From contig NZ_JAJLQW010000005.1 of the NCBI RefSeq assembly GCF_025548535.1, positions 248,001 through 312,000 on the forward strand: DNA of 64,000 nucleotides, given 5' to 3'. The translations under genes were made by a program, and so were the position numbers. Of this stretch, positions 1-9,622 are shown one piece after another. Every line of letters starts with the position of its first letter. Position 1 is the first letter of the stretch. A model generated the notes under the pieces. The model saw only the letters and a list, made by a program, of their open reading frames with translations. It did not search any database and was not told the origin of the DNA. This stretch comes from Undibacterium sp. Jales W-56. GTDB lineage: Bacteria; Pseudomonadota; Gammaproteobacteria; Burkholderiales; Burkholderiaceae_D.

Positions 1-526
1 AGCGAAAGCGATACTGACCCTCGACAGGGCAAAACGGCGAGACATGAAATATCTTTTTAGCGATTAACTCCTGCCCGTAATGTTGTATGCCGCCCGTGTC
101 CAACAAGTAGATATGTTTTTCGCCAAAAGTATTGCGCACCTCGCAAACCACGGCGCGCAATTCACCGTCCTTACGATGGCAAAACCAGAACGAGACAGGA
201 TTAAATACATAGCCAAACACGCGCGGGAAACATTGCAGTTCAATATCGCCATCGGCATCCGCGACGCCTTCGGAGCGTAATAGATTTTCGACCCAGGCAA
301 GCGGCGTTTGCTGACCGTCACCATGATCTTTGTCGAAAAAAGACAGCAAGTTAAAGCGGTTGTGCGAAAAACCGGGACAGACGCTTTCAGACTCGCGGTT
401 GACGTCGCTACGTAAAATCACCCGGATGAAAAATACGCCATAAGTAAAGCGATTCACGGCTGGACGCAGGCGATGATGCCTGACCTCTCCGGTGCATAAA
501 CGTATCGATGGCATAGTTGTATTCAT
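1..526 (-). CDS. DUF1365 family protein (C-terminus outside window)
   Basis: About 175 codons are visible before the gene runs off the left edge. The family signature NPVSFWFC lies near residues 109-116, after an N-terminal part rich in Arg and aromatic residues, as usual for DUF1365. The ATG at 526 lies one base after the stop codon of the upstream FAD oxidoreductase (TGAgATG), so the two are probably translationally coupled; an in-frame ATG at 514 is an alternative start. DUF1365 genes commonly sit beside an FAD amine-oxidase-like gene and a cyclopropane-fatty-acid-synthase-like methyltransferase, which suggests a role in modifying membrane fatty acids. The biochemical activity is not known to me. 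The methyltransferase, if present, would be to the left of the window. Confidence 0.85.
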   Translation of the reverse strand, partial: MNTTMPSIRLCTGEVRHHRLRPAVNRFTYGVFFIRVILRSDVNRESESVCPGFSHNRFNLLSFFDKDHGDGQQTPLAWVENLLRSEGVADADGDIELQCFPRVFGYVFNPVSFWFCHRKDGELRAVVCEVRNTFGEKHIYLLDTGGIQHYGQELIAKKIFHVSPFCPVEGQYRFR

Positions 527-527
527 C

Positions 528-1814
528 TCAAGCGGCGCGTGCTTCTGGCCGGTCTGATTTTTGCAACTGTTCCGCAACCGCCAGACCGGATTTCAAGCCA
601 TCTTCATGGAAGCCATAACCAGTCCAGGCACCGGCAAACCAGATGCCGTTAATACCTTGTATCTGGTGCAGGCGACTTTGTGCATCCATCGCTTTTTGAT
701 CAAATACCGGATGCGCATAATCGAAACTGGCCAGCACGCAGGATGCTGCGGGTGCCGAAATCGGATTCAAGCTGACGATGACTGGGGTGCTGAATGGCAG
801 CGGCTGCAATTGATTGATGAGGTAATGGACGCAGACTTTTGCCTCATTGCCGCTTTCACTCTGGTAATTCCAGGCAGACCAGGCTTTCTTCTGTTCCGGC
901 AAGAACGAAGCATCGGTGTGCAACACTGCTTTGTTGGGCTGGTAAGTGACTGCGGACAGGATGTTTCTCTCATCGGATGATGCATCGCTCAGCATGGCCA
1001 GACTCTGGTCGCTATGGGTCGCGAGTACGACATGATCAAATTCCTGTGCGCCATTTTGGGTGAGCAGTTGTACGGTATGTTTCGCTGTTCTGCGTACGGA
1101 TAGAACCGGCGTGTTCAAATATTTCTTCGGAATCCGCTCGAGAATTTTTTCTACGTAGTGGCGCGCTCCGCCTTTGACGGTTTGCCAGCGCGGACGGTCG
1201 TTCACTTGCAGCAATCCATGGTTATGACAAAACCTGACGAACGACGACAAGGGAAAACCCATCATGATGGCGGTTGGGCAAGACCAGATGCAGGCTGCCA
1301 TCGGTAGTAAATACCAGGTGCGGAATGCCTGTCCGTAGCGGTGTTTATCCAGGAAGTCGCCCAGCGACAACTGGAAATCGCTATCAACCACAGGCACTGT
1401 GTTGGCCAGCGCCGTGGTTTGCCGGTTAAATCGCAGGATATCGCGCAGCATTCCCAGAAAGCGCGGACTGAACAGATTGCGTCGTTGCGCAAACACCGTA
1501 TCCAGATTGGCGCCGGCCCATTCCAAGCTACGGTTTTTGATCGGCATCTTGACCGAAAATGACATGTCGGTCGCAGCGGTTTCTATTTCCAGTTCTTCAA
1601 ATAAGTTAACCAGATTCGGATAAGTTTTATGGTTGAAGACTAAAAAACCGGTGTCAACACCATAGGTCTGACCATCCAGAGTCACATCGACAGTGTGGGT
1701 ATGGCCGCCGAAATAGTCGTTTGCCTCGAACAGGCTGACGTCGTATTGCGCCTGTGACAGGCGGTATGCGCAGGAGAGACCGGAGATGCCGGAGCCGATG
1801 ACCGCAATTTTCAT
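528..1814 (-). CDS. FAD-dependent amine-oxidase-like oxidoreductase
   Basis: A 428-residue flavoprotein. The N-terminus holds a dinucleotide-binding fold GSGISGLSCAYRLS (residues 7-20), followed by FEANDYFGGHTHT, where an acidic residue would bind the FAD ribose. A C-terminal FAD motif (WFAGAWTGYGFHEDGLKSG) contacts the flavin in the amine oxidase/phytoene desaturase superfamily. No signal peptide is seen, so it is probably cytosolic. It is cotranscribed with the DUF1365 gene. In other proteobacteria this pair accompanies Cfa-like methyltransferases and is linked to unusual lipid modification, so a role in saturated or modified acyl chains is likely but inferred; the substrate is unknown. Confidence 0.85.
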   Translation of the reverse strand: MKIAVIGSGISGLSCAYRLSQAQYDVSLFEANDYFGGHTHTVDVTLDGQTYGVDTGFLVFNHKTYPNLVNLFEELEIETAATDMSFSVKMPIKNRSLEWAGANLDTVFAQRRNLFSPRFLGMLRDILRFNRQTTALANTVPVVDSDFQLSLGDFLDKHRYGQAFRTWYLLPMAACIWSCPTAIMMGFPLSSFVRFCHNHGLLQVNDRPRWQTVKGGARHYVEKILERIPKKYLNTPVLSVRRTAKHTVQLLTQNGAQEFDHVVLATHSDQSLAMLSDASSDERNILSAVTYQPNKAVLHTDASFLPEQKKAWSAWNYQSESGNEAKVCVHYLINQLQPLPFSTPVIVSLNPISAPAASCVLASFDYAHPVFDQKAMDAQSRLHQIQGINGIWFAGAWTGYGFHEDGLKSGLAVAEQLQKSDRPEARAA

Positions 1815-1971
1815 ATTATTTTGTGTGGGCAGGGTAACAATAAATTTCTGGCAATGAATCGATGTTCTTATGTCTTATTCGTTCGAAATCGCGTAATGGA
1901 TTCAACTATTGCGAAAATAATGCTCTCGGCAGTCAGATCTCTAAATTCAGGCGATCTCCCCGGCTTTGATG

Positions 1972-1998
1972 AAAAAAAGGGTGCGTTGCCCGCACCCT
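1972..1998 (-). terminator. Rho-independent terminator of the glutathione peroxidase gene
   Basis: The stem AGGGTGCG/CGCACCCT (1978-1985 with 1991-1998) has a 5-nt loop. On the minus strand it is followed by a run of seven T (1972-1978). It lies about 40 bases past the stop codon of the peroxidase gene. Confidence 0.85.
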
Positions 1999-2036
1999 GA
2001 GGTTTTATGTTGCTATTTTGCGTTGTTAAAACATAC

Positions 2037-2612
2037 TCATTGCGCCAAGGCTTTTTCTATATCGGCCACCAATTTTTTATCGTCCGGTGTGGTGACACTG
2101 GAATACGCTGCAACAACGTTTCCTTTCCGGTCGATCAGGTATTTGTAAAAATTCCATTTAGGCGTCGTGCCGGTTGCCTGAATCAATTGCGCATGCAAGG
2201 GATTGACATCTTTGCCTTTTACCGAGGTCTTGGTGAACATCGGGAATTTCACGCCATAGGTATTGAAGCAAAAATCTGCAATTTGCTTATCGTTGCCAGG
2301 CTCTTGCTGACCAAAATCATTCGATGGGAAACCCAGCACCACTAAACCTTTTGGATTGTATTTGGCATGCAAGGCTTCTAAACCTTCATACTGGCTGGTG
2401 AAGCCGCAGTAGCTGGCAGTATTGACTACCAAGGTAACTTTGCCTGAATATTGGCAAAGATCTTGTGCCGATTCATCCTGCAGGCGTTTAAATTTATGGT
2501 TCAAGACTGCGGGACAACTTGTCGTATCTTCAGCAAAAGCGTTCAATGTTGATGCCGTATTTGCAATAAATCCTAGTGTCGCGATCGTCAAAATGCGAAA
2601 AAGTCGTCTCAT
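2037..2612 (-). CDS. Exported glutathione peroxidase family protein
   Basis: A 191-residue thiol peroxidase that reduces hydroperoxides with glutathione or thioredoxin. The catalytic tetrad is readable: Cys69 in NTASYCGFTSQYEGLE, Gln at 102-103 in FPSNDFGQQEPG, and Trp153-Asn154 in PKWNFYKYLID. The catalytic residue is Cys, not selenocysteine. Residues 1-27 look like a signal peptide (Arg-rich start, hydrophobic core, then AFAED), so a periplasmic location is likely. It stands alone, with a clear terminator behind it. The family call is firm; the electron donor cannot be told from sequence. Confidence 0.93.
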   Translation of the reverse strand: MRRLFRILTIATLGFIANTASTLNAFAEDTTSCPAVLNHKFKRLQDESAQDLCQYSGKVTLVVNTASYCGFTSQYEGLEALHAKYNPKGLVVLGFPSNDFGQQEPGNDKQIADFCFNTYGVKFPMFTKTSVKGKDVNPLHAQLIQATGTTPKWNFYKYLIDRKGNVVAAYSSVTTPDDKKLVADIEKALAQ

Positions 2613-2825
2613 GATGGGTTCCTTGGTCTGGTTTTGGGTGGATTAACAGGTTTTTTTGTTGAAAACCATCTTATCCCATTTGAAAAACTGTGTATGAGTC
2701 CCCAATTATCAAAATAATAGAAAGATGTAAAATAGGCAAAATCAAGCTTGTCGTGAAGCCGTCACATCCGTCTGGTAAAATTAGAAAATTCACTCTATTT
2801 TCGCCTCCACTTCGTAAAGGTCATC

Positions 2826-3686
2826 ATGCTTTACCCAGAATTGTTTAAATCCTTAGAGCAGGTCCGTTGGAATATGGAAACGGACATCAATTGGGATCAG
2901 TACGATGCATCCAAATTGACGCCTGAGCAGGCTCAGACTATCAAGATGAATGCGATTACCGAGTGGTCTGCCTTACCGGCGACCGAGATGTTTTTGCGTG
3001 ATAACCGTGGCGACAGTGATTTCTCTGCTTTCATGTCGATCTGGTTTTTTGAAGAGCAAAAGCATTCTTTGGTGTTGATGGAATATCTGCGCCGTTTTCA
3101 CCCCGAATTAGTTCCTACGGAAGAGGAACTGGACAATGTGCGCTTCGAGTTCGATCCGGCGCCACCGCTGGAGACATTGATGCTGCATTTTTGCGGCGAG
3201 ATTCGTTTGAACCACTGGTATCGTTGCGCCTCCGACTGGCATACCGAGCCGGTCATCAAACAGATTTATAAAATCATCAGCCAGGATGAAGCGCGTCATG
3301 GCGGTGCTTATCTGCGTTACATGAAAAAAGCCTTGGTTGAAGCCGGCGATACAGCGCGTGCCGCATTCGCAAAAATTGGTGTATTGATGGCGTCGGCGCG
3401 CCGTACTGAAAAGCCATTGCACCCGACGAATCTGCATGTGAATCAATCGCTGTTCCCGCAAGATACGGTACAAAGCCGCTTGCCCGACCCAGACTGGCTG
3501 GAACGCTGGCTGGACGGTCAAATCATGTTCGACGGCGTTTGGGAAAAGAAAGTCATCGAACGTATTTTGCACAATATGTCCTTGCTGTTTGAACGTACAT
3601 TTGAATCTGTTCAGGATTTGAATCGCTATCGTAAAGAGGTGACGCAGCGCTTGGCCGCAGATACTGCCATCCTGGGCGCCGCATAG
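2826..3686 (+). CDS. Ferritin-like diiron protein
   Basis: A 286-residue, mostly helical protein with a complete set of carboxylate-bridged diiron ligands: Glu46 (AITEWSAL), Glu77-x-x-His80 (FEEQKH), Glu125 (FCGEIRLNHW) and Glu155-x-x-His158 (SQDEARH). The E, ExxH, E, ExxH spacing matches the ferritin-like/acyl-ACP desaturase fold. It could be an oxygen-activating desaturase or oxygenase; the C-terminal third does not resemble a known domain to me. No signal peptide is seen. The transcript is monocistronic and ends at the hairpin at 3721-3750. Confidence 0.75.
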   Translation: MLYPELFKSLEQVRWNMETDINWDQYDASKLTPEQAQTIKMNAITEWSALPATEMFLRDNRGDSDFSAFMSIWFFEEQKHSLVLMEYLRRFHPELVPTEEELDNVRFEFDPAPPLETLMLHFCGEIRLNHWYRCASDWHTEPVIKQIYKIISQDEARHGGAYLRYMKKALVEAGDTARAAFAKIGVLMASARRTEKPLHPTNLHVNQSLFPQDTVQSRLPDPDWLERWLDGQIMFDGVWEKKVIERILHNMSLLFERTFESVQDLNRYRKEVTQRLAADTAILGAA

Positions 3687-3720
3687 AAATCCGAATCCGG
3701 GTGCAATTGGATTACAATAA

Positions 3721-3750
3721 AAAAAGCCGCACGCTGTTGCGGCTTTTTTT
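3721..3750 (+). terminator. Rho-independent terminator
   Basis: The stem AAAAAGCCGCA/TGCGGCTTTTT is followed by seven T. It ends the ferritin-like gene transcript and could act on both strands. Confidence 0.9.
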
Positions 3751-3779
3751 ATTCAAATTACCTAATATAAAAATACCTC

Positions 3780-4256
3780 ATGACTAGCTTCGAATCAAAA
3801 ATCACGGTGGCAAACGATCTCCCGGATCGTATCGCGGCGCTGCCAAAGCCAGTCGTGATGACGAATGGCGTATTTGATATTTTGCATCGTGGCCATGTGA
3901 CTTATCTCGATCAGGCGCGCGCTTTGGGCGCATCGCTGGTGGTCGCCGTGAACACGGATGCCTCGGTCAGACGCTTGGGCAAAGGCGACGACAGACCTGT
4001 CAACAGTTGCGAAGACAGGTTGGCGGTTTTGGCCGCCCTGGAGTCGGTGAGTTTAGTCGTCGATTTTGATGACAATACGGCGCTGCAAATTGTCGAACTT
4101 GCCCGGCCGGATATTTATGTTAAGGGCGGCGACTACGATATGACGGCAATCCCGGAAGGCCAGGCGGTATTGGCCTACGGCGGGCAAGTGAGGGCAATTG
4201 ATTTCGAGCATGACCGCTCAACCAGTAAATTATTAGCCAAGGTAAGGGCTAAGTAA
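3780..4256 (+). CDS. rfaE2: D-glycero-beta-D-manno-heptose 1-phosphate adenylyltransferase
   Basis: A 158-residue nucleotidyltransferase. It adenylylates heptose 1-phosphate in the ADP-heptose branch of lipopolysaccharide inner-core synthesis. The cytidylyltransferase-like motif NGVFDILHRGHVTYL (HxGH type) lies near residue 30, and the C-terminal KGGDYDM and DRSTSKLLAKV segments match the C-terminal half of HldE. The length shows it is the free-standing form, as usual in Betaproteobacteria, where the kinase half (rfaE1) is encoded elsewhere. It starts about 30 bases after a terminator, so it has its own promoter. Confidence 0.93.
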   Translation: MTSFESKITVANDLPDRIAALPKPVVMTNGVFDILHRGHVTYLDQARALGASLVVAVNTDASVRRLGKGDDRPVNSCEDRLAVLAALESVSLVVDFDDNTALQIVELARPDIYVKGGDYDMTAIPEGQAVLAYGGQVRAIDFEHDRSTSKLLAKVRAK

Positions 4257-4296
4257 TTTACCGCACACGCCTTGATCGTTATTCGGCTTTAGTCCG

Positions 4297-4767
4297 TCAG
4301 GCTCCGCCGGCAAAGTCATGTTGACGCCATGCTTCGTAGACGACGATCGCCACCGTATTGGACAAATTGAGGCTGCGGTTATCCGGTCGCATTGGCAGTC
4401 GTATGCGTTGCGACCCGGGAAAAGAATTCCTCAGATCGGGATGTAAGCCGCGGGTTTCTGCGCCGAATACGAAATAATCCCCGGGCAAGAAACGGGCCTC
4501 TGAAAACCGCGACGAGCCATGTGTGGTGAGCGCGAACATGCGGGTTTGATCGGGCTGCTCCTGTTCCAGGAAAGCTTCCCAATTTTTATGTACTTTCATA
4601 TTGGCGTACTCATGATAGTCCAATCCTGCGCGCTTCATTTTGCTATCGTCCAATGGGAAGCCTAACGGTTCAATCAGATGTAATTGAACGCCGGTGTTGG
4701 CGCAGAGGCGAATGATATTGCCTGTATTCGGAGGAATTTCCGGCTCTACTAAGACGACATGAAACAA
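4297..4767 (-). CDS. trmL: tRNA (cytidine(34)-2'-O)-methyltransferase TrmL
   Basis: A 156-residue SPOUT-class methyltransferase that 2'-O-methylates the wobble base of tRNA-Leu isoacceptors. Visible family motifs are the start MFHVVLVEPEIPPNTGNIIRLC, the middle FGAETRGL, and the C-terminal IRLPMRPDNRSLNLSNTVAIVVYE, which forms the trefoil knot and S-adenosylmethionine pocket. The length equals that of E. coli TrmL (YibK). It follows comF on the same strand with a 38-base gap, a common neighbour arrangement in this group. Confidence 0.95.
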   Translation of the reverse strand: MFHVVLVEPEIPPNTGNIIRLCANTGVQLHLIEPLGFPLDDSKMKRAGLDYHEYANMKVHKNWEAFLEQEQPDQTRMFALTTHGSSRFSEARFLPGDYFVFGAETRGLHPDLRNSFPGSQRIRLPMRPDNRSLNLSNTVAIVVYEAWRQHDFAGGA

Positions 4768-4805
4768 GGTGATTTCCTTTAATTTTGAATAAATCGGTAA
4801 TGGAT

Positions 4806-5561
4806 TTAGTGAGGCAGTGTTCTGGCAAATACATAATTGCTGACGCGTATTGCACCAAAACGCTTCAATGTAATCGCGATCTCGTTCATTGTAGTACCTG
4901 TGGTAATGACGTCATCGACGACGCCGATATGGCGTCCCTTGATCTCTTCCAGGAAGCGTTCGTTGGGAACAAATGCCCGTCGCATATTTTTGTGCCTGGC
5001 GTCAGGATGCAGACTGCTTTGCTGTTGGGTTTCCCTGGTCCGCTCGAGCAGATTTGCTTGAAAGCGGATGCCAAGCTGCTTCGAAAGCGGCCGTCCTATT
5101 TCTACTGCCTGATTAAATCCGCGTTCTTGTAATCTCTTTTGTCCAAGCGGAACTGCCGTCAATAAATCGGGCAAGGTTTGATTGACATTGCCTAAAACTG
5201 CATCTCTCAACAGGTTTGAAAGCAAAGGCGCGAGCATCAATTGATGCGCAAATTTCAGTGCCAGCACTAACTGATCGGCGGGCGCTACATAATTGCACGC
5301 TACTATCGTACGGTCAAAACTGGGTGGCGTCGCGATGCATTCACCGCAAAGCGGCGGCGATTCTGTGTCTGTTGCAGATGGAGCGAATATCGGTAAAGCA
5401 CAAATCGAGCAGCGCATCTGCTGGTTACAGAAATGGTTGCTGCGACAGGCATCGCACAAGATGTTTTCATCGCTCTCACCGCACAGCGCGCATGACGACG
5501 GCAATAACTGCGCGGTTTGCGCGAGGCAGGTGGTGAGCCGGTTGAATTGAGAGGAGGGCAT
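4806..5561 (-). CDS. ComF family phosphoribosyltransferase-like protein
   Basis: The N-terminus holds a four-Cys zinc-ribbon pattern (CALCG...CDAC, then a second set CSIC...CGEC). The C-terminal phosphoribosyltransferase loop GVVDDVITTGTTMNEI marks the ComF/GntX family, which supports DNA uptake or processing. The start at 5561 (MPSSQFNRL) fits family length at about 251 residues; a longer reading frame opens at 5606, only 28 bases from the divergent bioC-like start, and is less likely. It is upstream of trmL in the same direction. Confidence 0.9.
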   Translation of the reverse strand: MPSSQFNRLTTCLAQTAQLLPSSCALCGESDENILCDACRSNHFCNQQMRCSICALPIFAPSATDTESPPLCGECIATPPSFDRTIVACNYVAPADQLVLALKFAHQLMLAPLLSNLLRDAVLGNVNQTLPDLLTAVPLGQKRLQERGFNQAVEIGRPLSKQLGIRFQANLLERTRETQQQSSLHPDARHKNMRRAFVPNERFLEEIKGRHIGVVDDVITTGTTMNEIAITLKRFGAIRVSNYVFARTLPH

Positions 5562-5633
5562 GCAAGTATCTGCGGTCTGGGTAACAAGCGTGTAAACTCG
5601 GTACATTATCGCATTCTCTAAACCTGTATAACT

Positions 5634-6542
5634 ATGTTGAGCGCTCCAATTGATTTGTCACGTGTACGGCAATTATTTTCACAGCCAAAAAAAGTGGCAG
5701 GTTCCGATTTTTTAAGGCGCGAGGTTGCGCTCCGCATGCGTGAAAAGTTAGAGCTGGTCAAAATACAGCCGGGCCGCTTGCTGGACGCGGGCTGCGGTGC
5801 AGCGGCAGACTTAATGCATATGCAGGGTTTGTATCCGCATGCGCAATTATTCGGTGTGGATGCTTCGCACCAGATGCTGCAAGTGGCACGGCAGAGCCGT
5901 GACGCAGCCCAGAGTTCGGTCGGGCGCTTATTGAACAAGTGGTTGCCGACCGGCCTGCGTGCTGTGGCGGCCGACAATTTAATTTGCGCTGATTTTGCGC
6001 GACTGCCAATTGCAACAAATTCGCTAGACATGGTCTGGTCCAACTTGGCTTTGCACTGGCATCCGCAACCCGATCTGGTATTTGCTGAATGGCGCAGAGT
6101 GTTGCGCACAGAGGGTTTGCTGATGTTTTCTTGTTTCGGGCCGGATACTTTAGTGGAATTGCGTCGTGCTTTTGCCGATATCGATGCATTGCCTCACACC
6201 TTGCCTTTTGTCGATATGCATGACTTCGGGGATATGCTGGTGAATGCCGGATTTTCTACTCCAGTGATGGATATGGAAAAAATTACCCTGACTTACCAAA
6301 GCGTGGAGCAACTGTTTGCCGACGTCAAATCTTTAGGCGGCAACCCATTATTGACGCGTCGTCAGGGGCTATTGGGTAGAGCCGCTCATCAGCGTTTATG
6401 CGATGCTTTGTTGCGCACGCGCGGCGCAGATGGTCGAATTCCGCTGACCCTCGAAGTGGTTTATGGACATGCGTTTCGACCCATTCTCAAAAAACTGGCA
6501 TCAGGCGAGTCAATTATCCGGCTTGATTTCCCCAAAAAATGA
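5634..6542 (+). CDS. bioC: BioC-like S-adenosylmethionine methyltransferase
   Basis: A 302-residue class I methyltransferase. Motif I LLDAGCGAAAD and the acidic end of strand 2 (FGVDASHQML) bind S-adenosylmethionine; SLDMVWSNLALHW is the motif IV region typical of BioC. BioC methylates malonyl-ACP to start pimelate synthesis for biotin. No other biotin gene is in the window, so this could instead be a BioC-like paralogue acting on another carboxylate. It is divergent from comF, with the two starts close together and sharing a promoter region. Confidence 0.8.
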   Translation: MLSAPIDLSRVRQLFSQPKKVAGSDFLRREVALRMREKLELVKIQPGRLLDAGCGAAADLMHMQGLYPHAQLFGVDASHQMLQVARQSRDAAQSSVGRLLNKWLPTGLRAVAADNLICADFARLPIATNSLDMVWSNLALHWHPQPDLVFAEWRRVLRTEGLLMFSCFGPDTLVELRRAFADIDALPHTLPFVDMHDFGDMLVNAGFSTPVMDMEKITLTYQSVEQLFADVKSLGGNPLLTRRQGLLGRAAHQRLCDALLRTRGADGRIPLTLEVVYGHAFRPILKKLASGESIIRLDFPKK

Positions 6543-6789
6543 ATTTCATCTATCGCAAATATCGGCGGGAATTTTTCCCCGGCACTTATTTCGGATGTCT
6601 CGATTTGGGTCCGATCTGGGCCCGATCATGGCGATATGACCCGCTTTCCGCTTGATATGAGGTCGCTTTACACCTTATACTCTTGCAGTTGTGGAAGTTG
6701 TCCCTGTGCATTGACGCTATATTTTGTCGAATTTGTCGCAAAACGGGCACTTCTGTTAAAAGAATTCTAATGGGTTTTTTGGGGAAATC

Positions 6790-7962
6790 ATGAAACATGC
6801 GAAGCGATTACCGTCGTTAATGCTTGGTGCCTCGCTCCTGGCGGCAAGTTTGCCATCTTGGGCAGTGGTAGATAGTCAAGGCGGTCCAGCGGTCATGCAG
6901 TTAAACTTGCAAACACCTGTGACGCAGATTGCGTCACAAATCTACTCCATCCACAATTTGATGCTGGGTATTTGCCTGGTAATCTTTATTGCCGTGTTTG
7001 GCGTAATGTTTTATTCGATCTTAAAACACCGTAAATCGGTAGGGCATAAAGCCGCAAGTTTTCATGAGAGCACTTCAGTTGAAATCGCCTGGACCATCGT
7101 CCCTTTCATTATCGTGATTGCAATGGCATTGCCTGCAACCAGAACTGTTGTGGCGATGAAAGACACGTCAAATGCTGACATCACCATCAAGGCGACGGGC
7201 ATGCAGTGGAAATGGGGTTACGACTACCTCAAGGGTGATGGCGAAGGCATTTCTTTCTTATCCACTCTCTCTACGCCAAGGTCGCAGGTCGGCGCGCCTG
7301 GCGTTGCTCCTACAGAAGCGCGCGGCGATAACTATTTGCTGGAAGTCGACAATGAAGTCGTGGTGCCGCTCAACAAAAAAGTTCGCATTATTACGACCGC
7401 AAACGATGTCATCCACTCCTGGACTGTTCCTGCTTTCGGCGTAAAGCAGGATGCAATTCCTGGCTATGTGCGCGATACATGGTTCAAGGCCGAGAAACTC
7501 GGTACGTACCGCGGTCAATGCGTAGAACTGTGCGGCAAGGAGCATGCGTTTATGCCTATCGTGGTTAAAGTTGTCTCTGAAGCAGATTACAAAGTCTGGG
7601 TCGATGGCAAGAAAAAAGAAATGGCAGCCAAGGCAGACGATCCAAACAAAGTCTGGACGGTTGATGAGTTGAAGCAGCGCGGTGAAAAAGTTTACGCGGC
7701 AAATTGCGTGGCTTGCCACCAGGCGACAGGCAAAGGCGTTCCAGGTGCTTTCCCGGCACTGGACGGTTCTGCCGTCGTCAATGGACCTAAAGCAGGCCAG
7801 GAAGCGATTCTGTTGAATGGCAAGAACGGCATGCCGGCATGGAAAGCCACTTTATCCGATACGGAAATTGCCGCCGTTATTACTTACACACGTAATAGCT
7901 GGTCCAATAAAGCCGCCGAAAACATTGTTCAGCCAGCAGAAGTGCTTGCTGCGCGTAAGTAA
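6790..7962 (+). CDS. coxB: Cytochrome c oxidase subunit II with fused cytochrome c domain
   Basis: A 390-residue subunit II of the haem-copper oxidase. In order: a signal sequence (residues 1-25), two membrane helices (about 50-80 and 95-115), a cupredoxin domain with binuclear CuA ligands in CVELCGKEHAFM and the upstream HSW, and a C-terminal cytochrome c domain with CVACHQ and a GMPAW axial-Met segment. The fused haem domain makes this a caa3-like subunit II, which takes electrons from soluble cytochrome c. It is first in the oxidase cluster, after a 247-base gap presumed to hold the promoter. Confidence 0.97.
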   Translation: MKHAKRLPSLMLGASLLAASLPSWAVVDSQGGPAVMQLNLQTPVTQIASQIYSIHNLMLGICLVIFIAVFGVMFYSILKHRKSVGHKAASFHESTSVEIAWTIVPFIIVIAMALPATRTVVAMKDTSNADITIKATGMQWKWGYDYLKGDGEGISFLSTLSTPRSQVGAPGVAPTEARGDNYLLEVDNEVVVPLNKKVRIITTANDVIHSWTVPAFGVKQDAIPGYVRDTWFKAEKLGTYRGQCVELCGKEHAFMPIVVKVVSEADYKVWVDGKKKEMAAKADDPNKVWTVDELKQRGEKVYAANCVACHQATGKGVPGAFPALDGSAVVNGPKAGQEAILLNGKNGMPAWKATLSDTEIAAVITYTRNSWSNKAAENIVQPAEVLAARK

Positions 7963-7986
7963 TTGCAGGAAGAACAGGAGAATTTG

Positions 7987-9591
7987 ATGAGCTCAACTAC
8001 CGTCGCGCACGCTCACGCTCACGACCACGCGCATGATGATCATGCACATGATCATCCTCATGGCTGGCGCCGTTATTTATACGCCACCAATCACAAGGAC
8101 ATCGGTAACCTGTACCTGTGGTTCGCTTTCACGATGTTGTTATCCGGCGGTGTCCTGGCCCTGATGATACGTAGTGAATTGTTCCAGCCAGGTTTGCAAT
8201 TGATGCAACCTGAATTTTTTAATCAGTTGACCACGATGCACGGCCTGATCATGGTGTTCGGCGCAATCATGCCGGCCTTCGTCGGTTTCGCCAACTGGAT
8301 GATTCCGCTGCAAATCGGCGCGTCCGATATGGCGTTCGCCCGTATGAACAACTTTTCGTTCTGGCTGATGCCGCCGGCAGCTTTATTGCTGATGGGTTCG
8401 TTCTGGGTGCCTGGCGGCGCCACCGCCGCTGGCTGGACGCTGTATGCGCCGCTGTCCACACAGATGGGCCCAGGCATGGACATGGCGATTTTCGCGATCC
8501 ATATCATGGGTGCTTCTTCGATCATGGGTTCGATCAACATCATCACCACCATCCTGAACATGCGCGCTCCCGGCATGACGCTGATGAAGATGCCGATGTT
8601 CTGCTGGACCTGGCTGATTACCGCCTACCTGCTGATTGCCGTTATGCCGGTACTGGCCGGCGCGATCACGATGACTTTGACCGACCGTCACTTCGGCACT
8701 TCCTTCTTCAACGCGGCCGGCGGCGGCGATCCTGTGATGTATCAGCACATCTTCTGGTTCTTCGGACATCCAGAGGTGTACATCATGATTCTTCCTGCGT
8801 TCGGTATCGTATCGCAGATCGTTCCCGCGTTTGCCCGCAAGCCTTTGTTCGGTTATGCATCGATGGTGTATGCAACGGCTTCCATCGCGATCCTGTCCTT
8901 CATCGTCTGGGCCCACCACATGTTCACTACGGGCATGCCGGTAACTGCGCAGCTGTTCTTCATGTATGCAACGATGCTGATTTCGGTTCCTACCGGCGTC
9001 AAGGTATTCAACTGGATCGCCACGATGTGGAAGGGTTCGATGACGTTCGAAACGCCTATGCTGTTCGCGATCGGCTTCATCTTCGTGTTCACGATGGGCG
9101 GCTTCACCGGCCTGATCCTGGCGGTAACGCCGATCGACATCCAGCTGCAGGATACCTACTACGTGGTGGCGCACTTCCACTATGTGCTGGTGGCAGGTTC
9201 CCTGTTCGCGCTGTTCGCCGGCTACTACTACTGGGGTCCGAAGTGGACCGGTTTCATGTACAACGAAACCCGCGGCAAGATCCATTTCTGGGGTTCATTG
9301 ATTGCGTTCAACGTGACTTTCTTCCCTATGCATTTCCTGGGTTTAGCCGGTATGCCACGTCGTTATGCCGATTATCCGGCGCAATTTACTGATTTCAATC
9401 AGGTAGCGACAATCGGTGCATTCTGGTTTGGTCTGATGCAAGTCTATTTCTTGTTCGCAGTGGTTATTCCATCGATCAAGGGTGGTCAGCCAGCAGCGGC
9501 AAAACCTTGGGATGGCGCAGAAGGACTGGAATGGACCGTACCTAGTCCAGCACCTTTCCACACATTCGAAGAACCACCTGTCGTTAAATAA
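7987..9591 (+). CDS. ctaD: Cytochrome c oxidase subunit I
   Basis: A 534-residue catalytic subunit with twelve membrane helices that carries haem a and the haem a3-CuB centre. The segments [10 protein letters not shown] and [10 protein letters not shown] hold the CuB and tyrosine-crosslink residues, and VVAHFHYVL holds the haem ligands. The ATG at 7987 is preferred because AGGAG precedes it; a TTG at 7963 in the same frame would add eight residues. The N-terminus is unusually rich in His (residues about 7-26, alternating His with Ala/Asp), and this tail would lie in the cytoplasm, perhaps as a metal-binding leader. Confidence 0.97.
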   Translation: MSSTTVAHAHAHDHAHDDHAHDHPHGWRRYLYATNHKDIGNLYLWFAFTMLLSGGVLALMIRSELFQPGLQLMQPEFFNQLTTMHGLIMVFGAIMPAFVGFANWMIPLQIGASDMAFARMNNFSFWLMPPAALLLMGSFWVPGGATAAGWTLYAPLSTQMGPGMDMAIFAIHIMGASSIMGSINIITTILNMRAPGMTLMKMPMFCWTWLITAYLLIAVMPVLAGAITMTLTDRHFGTSFFNAAGGGDPVMYQHIFWFFGHPEVYIMILPAFGIVSQIVPAFARKPLFGYASMVYATASIAILSFIVWAHHMFTTGMPVTAQLFFMYATMLISVPTGVKVFNWIATMWKGSMTFETPMLFAIGFIFVFTMGGFTGLILAVTPIDIQLQDTYYVVAHFHYVLVAGSLFALFAGYYYWGPKWTGFMYNETRGKIHFWGSLIAFNVTFFPMHFLGLAGMPRRYADYPAQFTDFNQVATIGAFWFGLMQVYFLFAVVIPSIKGGQPAAAKPWDGAEGLEWTVPSPAPFHTFEEPPVVK

Positions 9592-9622
9592 ATGAGGGTA
9601 GGGCACTCTGGTAGTGTCCTAA

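Noticed and set aside
2697..2712. GTCCCCAATTAT resembling the motif downstream of the RAYT gene
   Set aside because: Only about ten bases match, no partner motif or palindrome is nearby, and AT-rich intergenic DNA gives such matches by chance.
8383..9285. A 300-codon open frame antisense to ctaD
   Set aside because: It mirrors the codon pattern of ctaD, has a His/Arg/Asp-rich composition typical of antisense shadows and no ribosome binding site.
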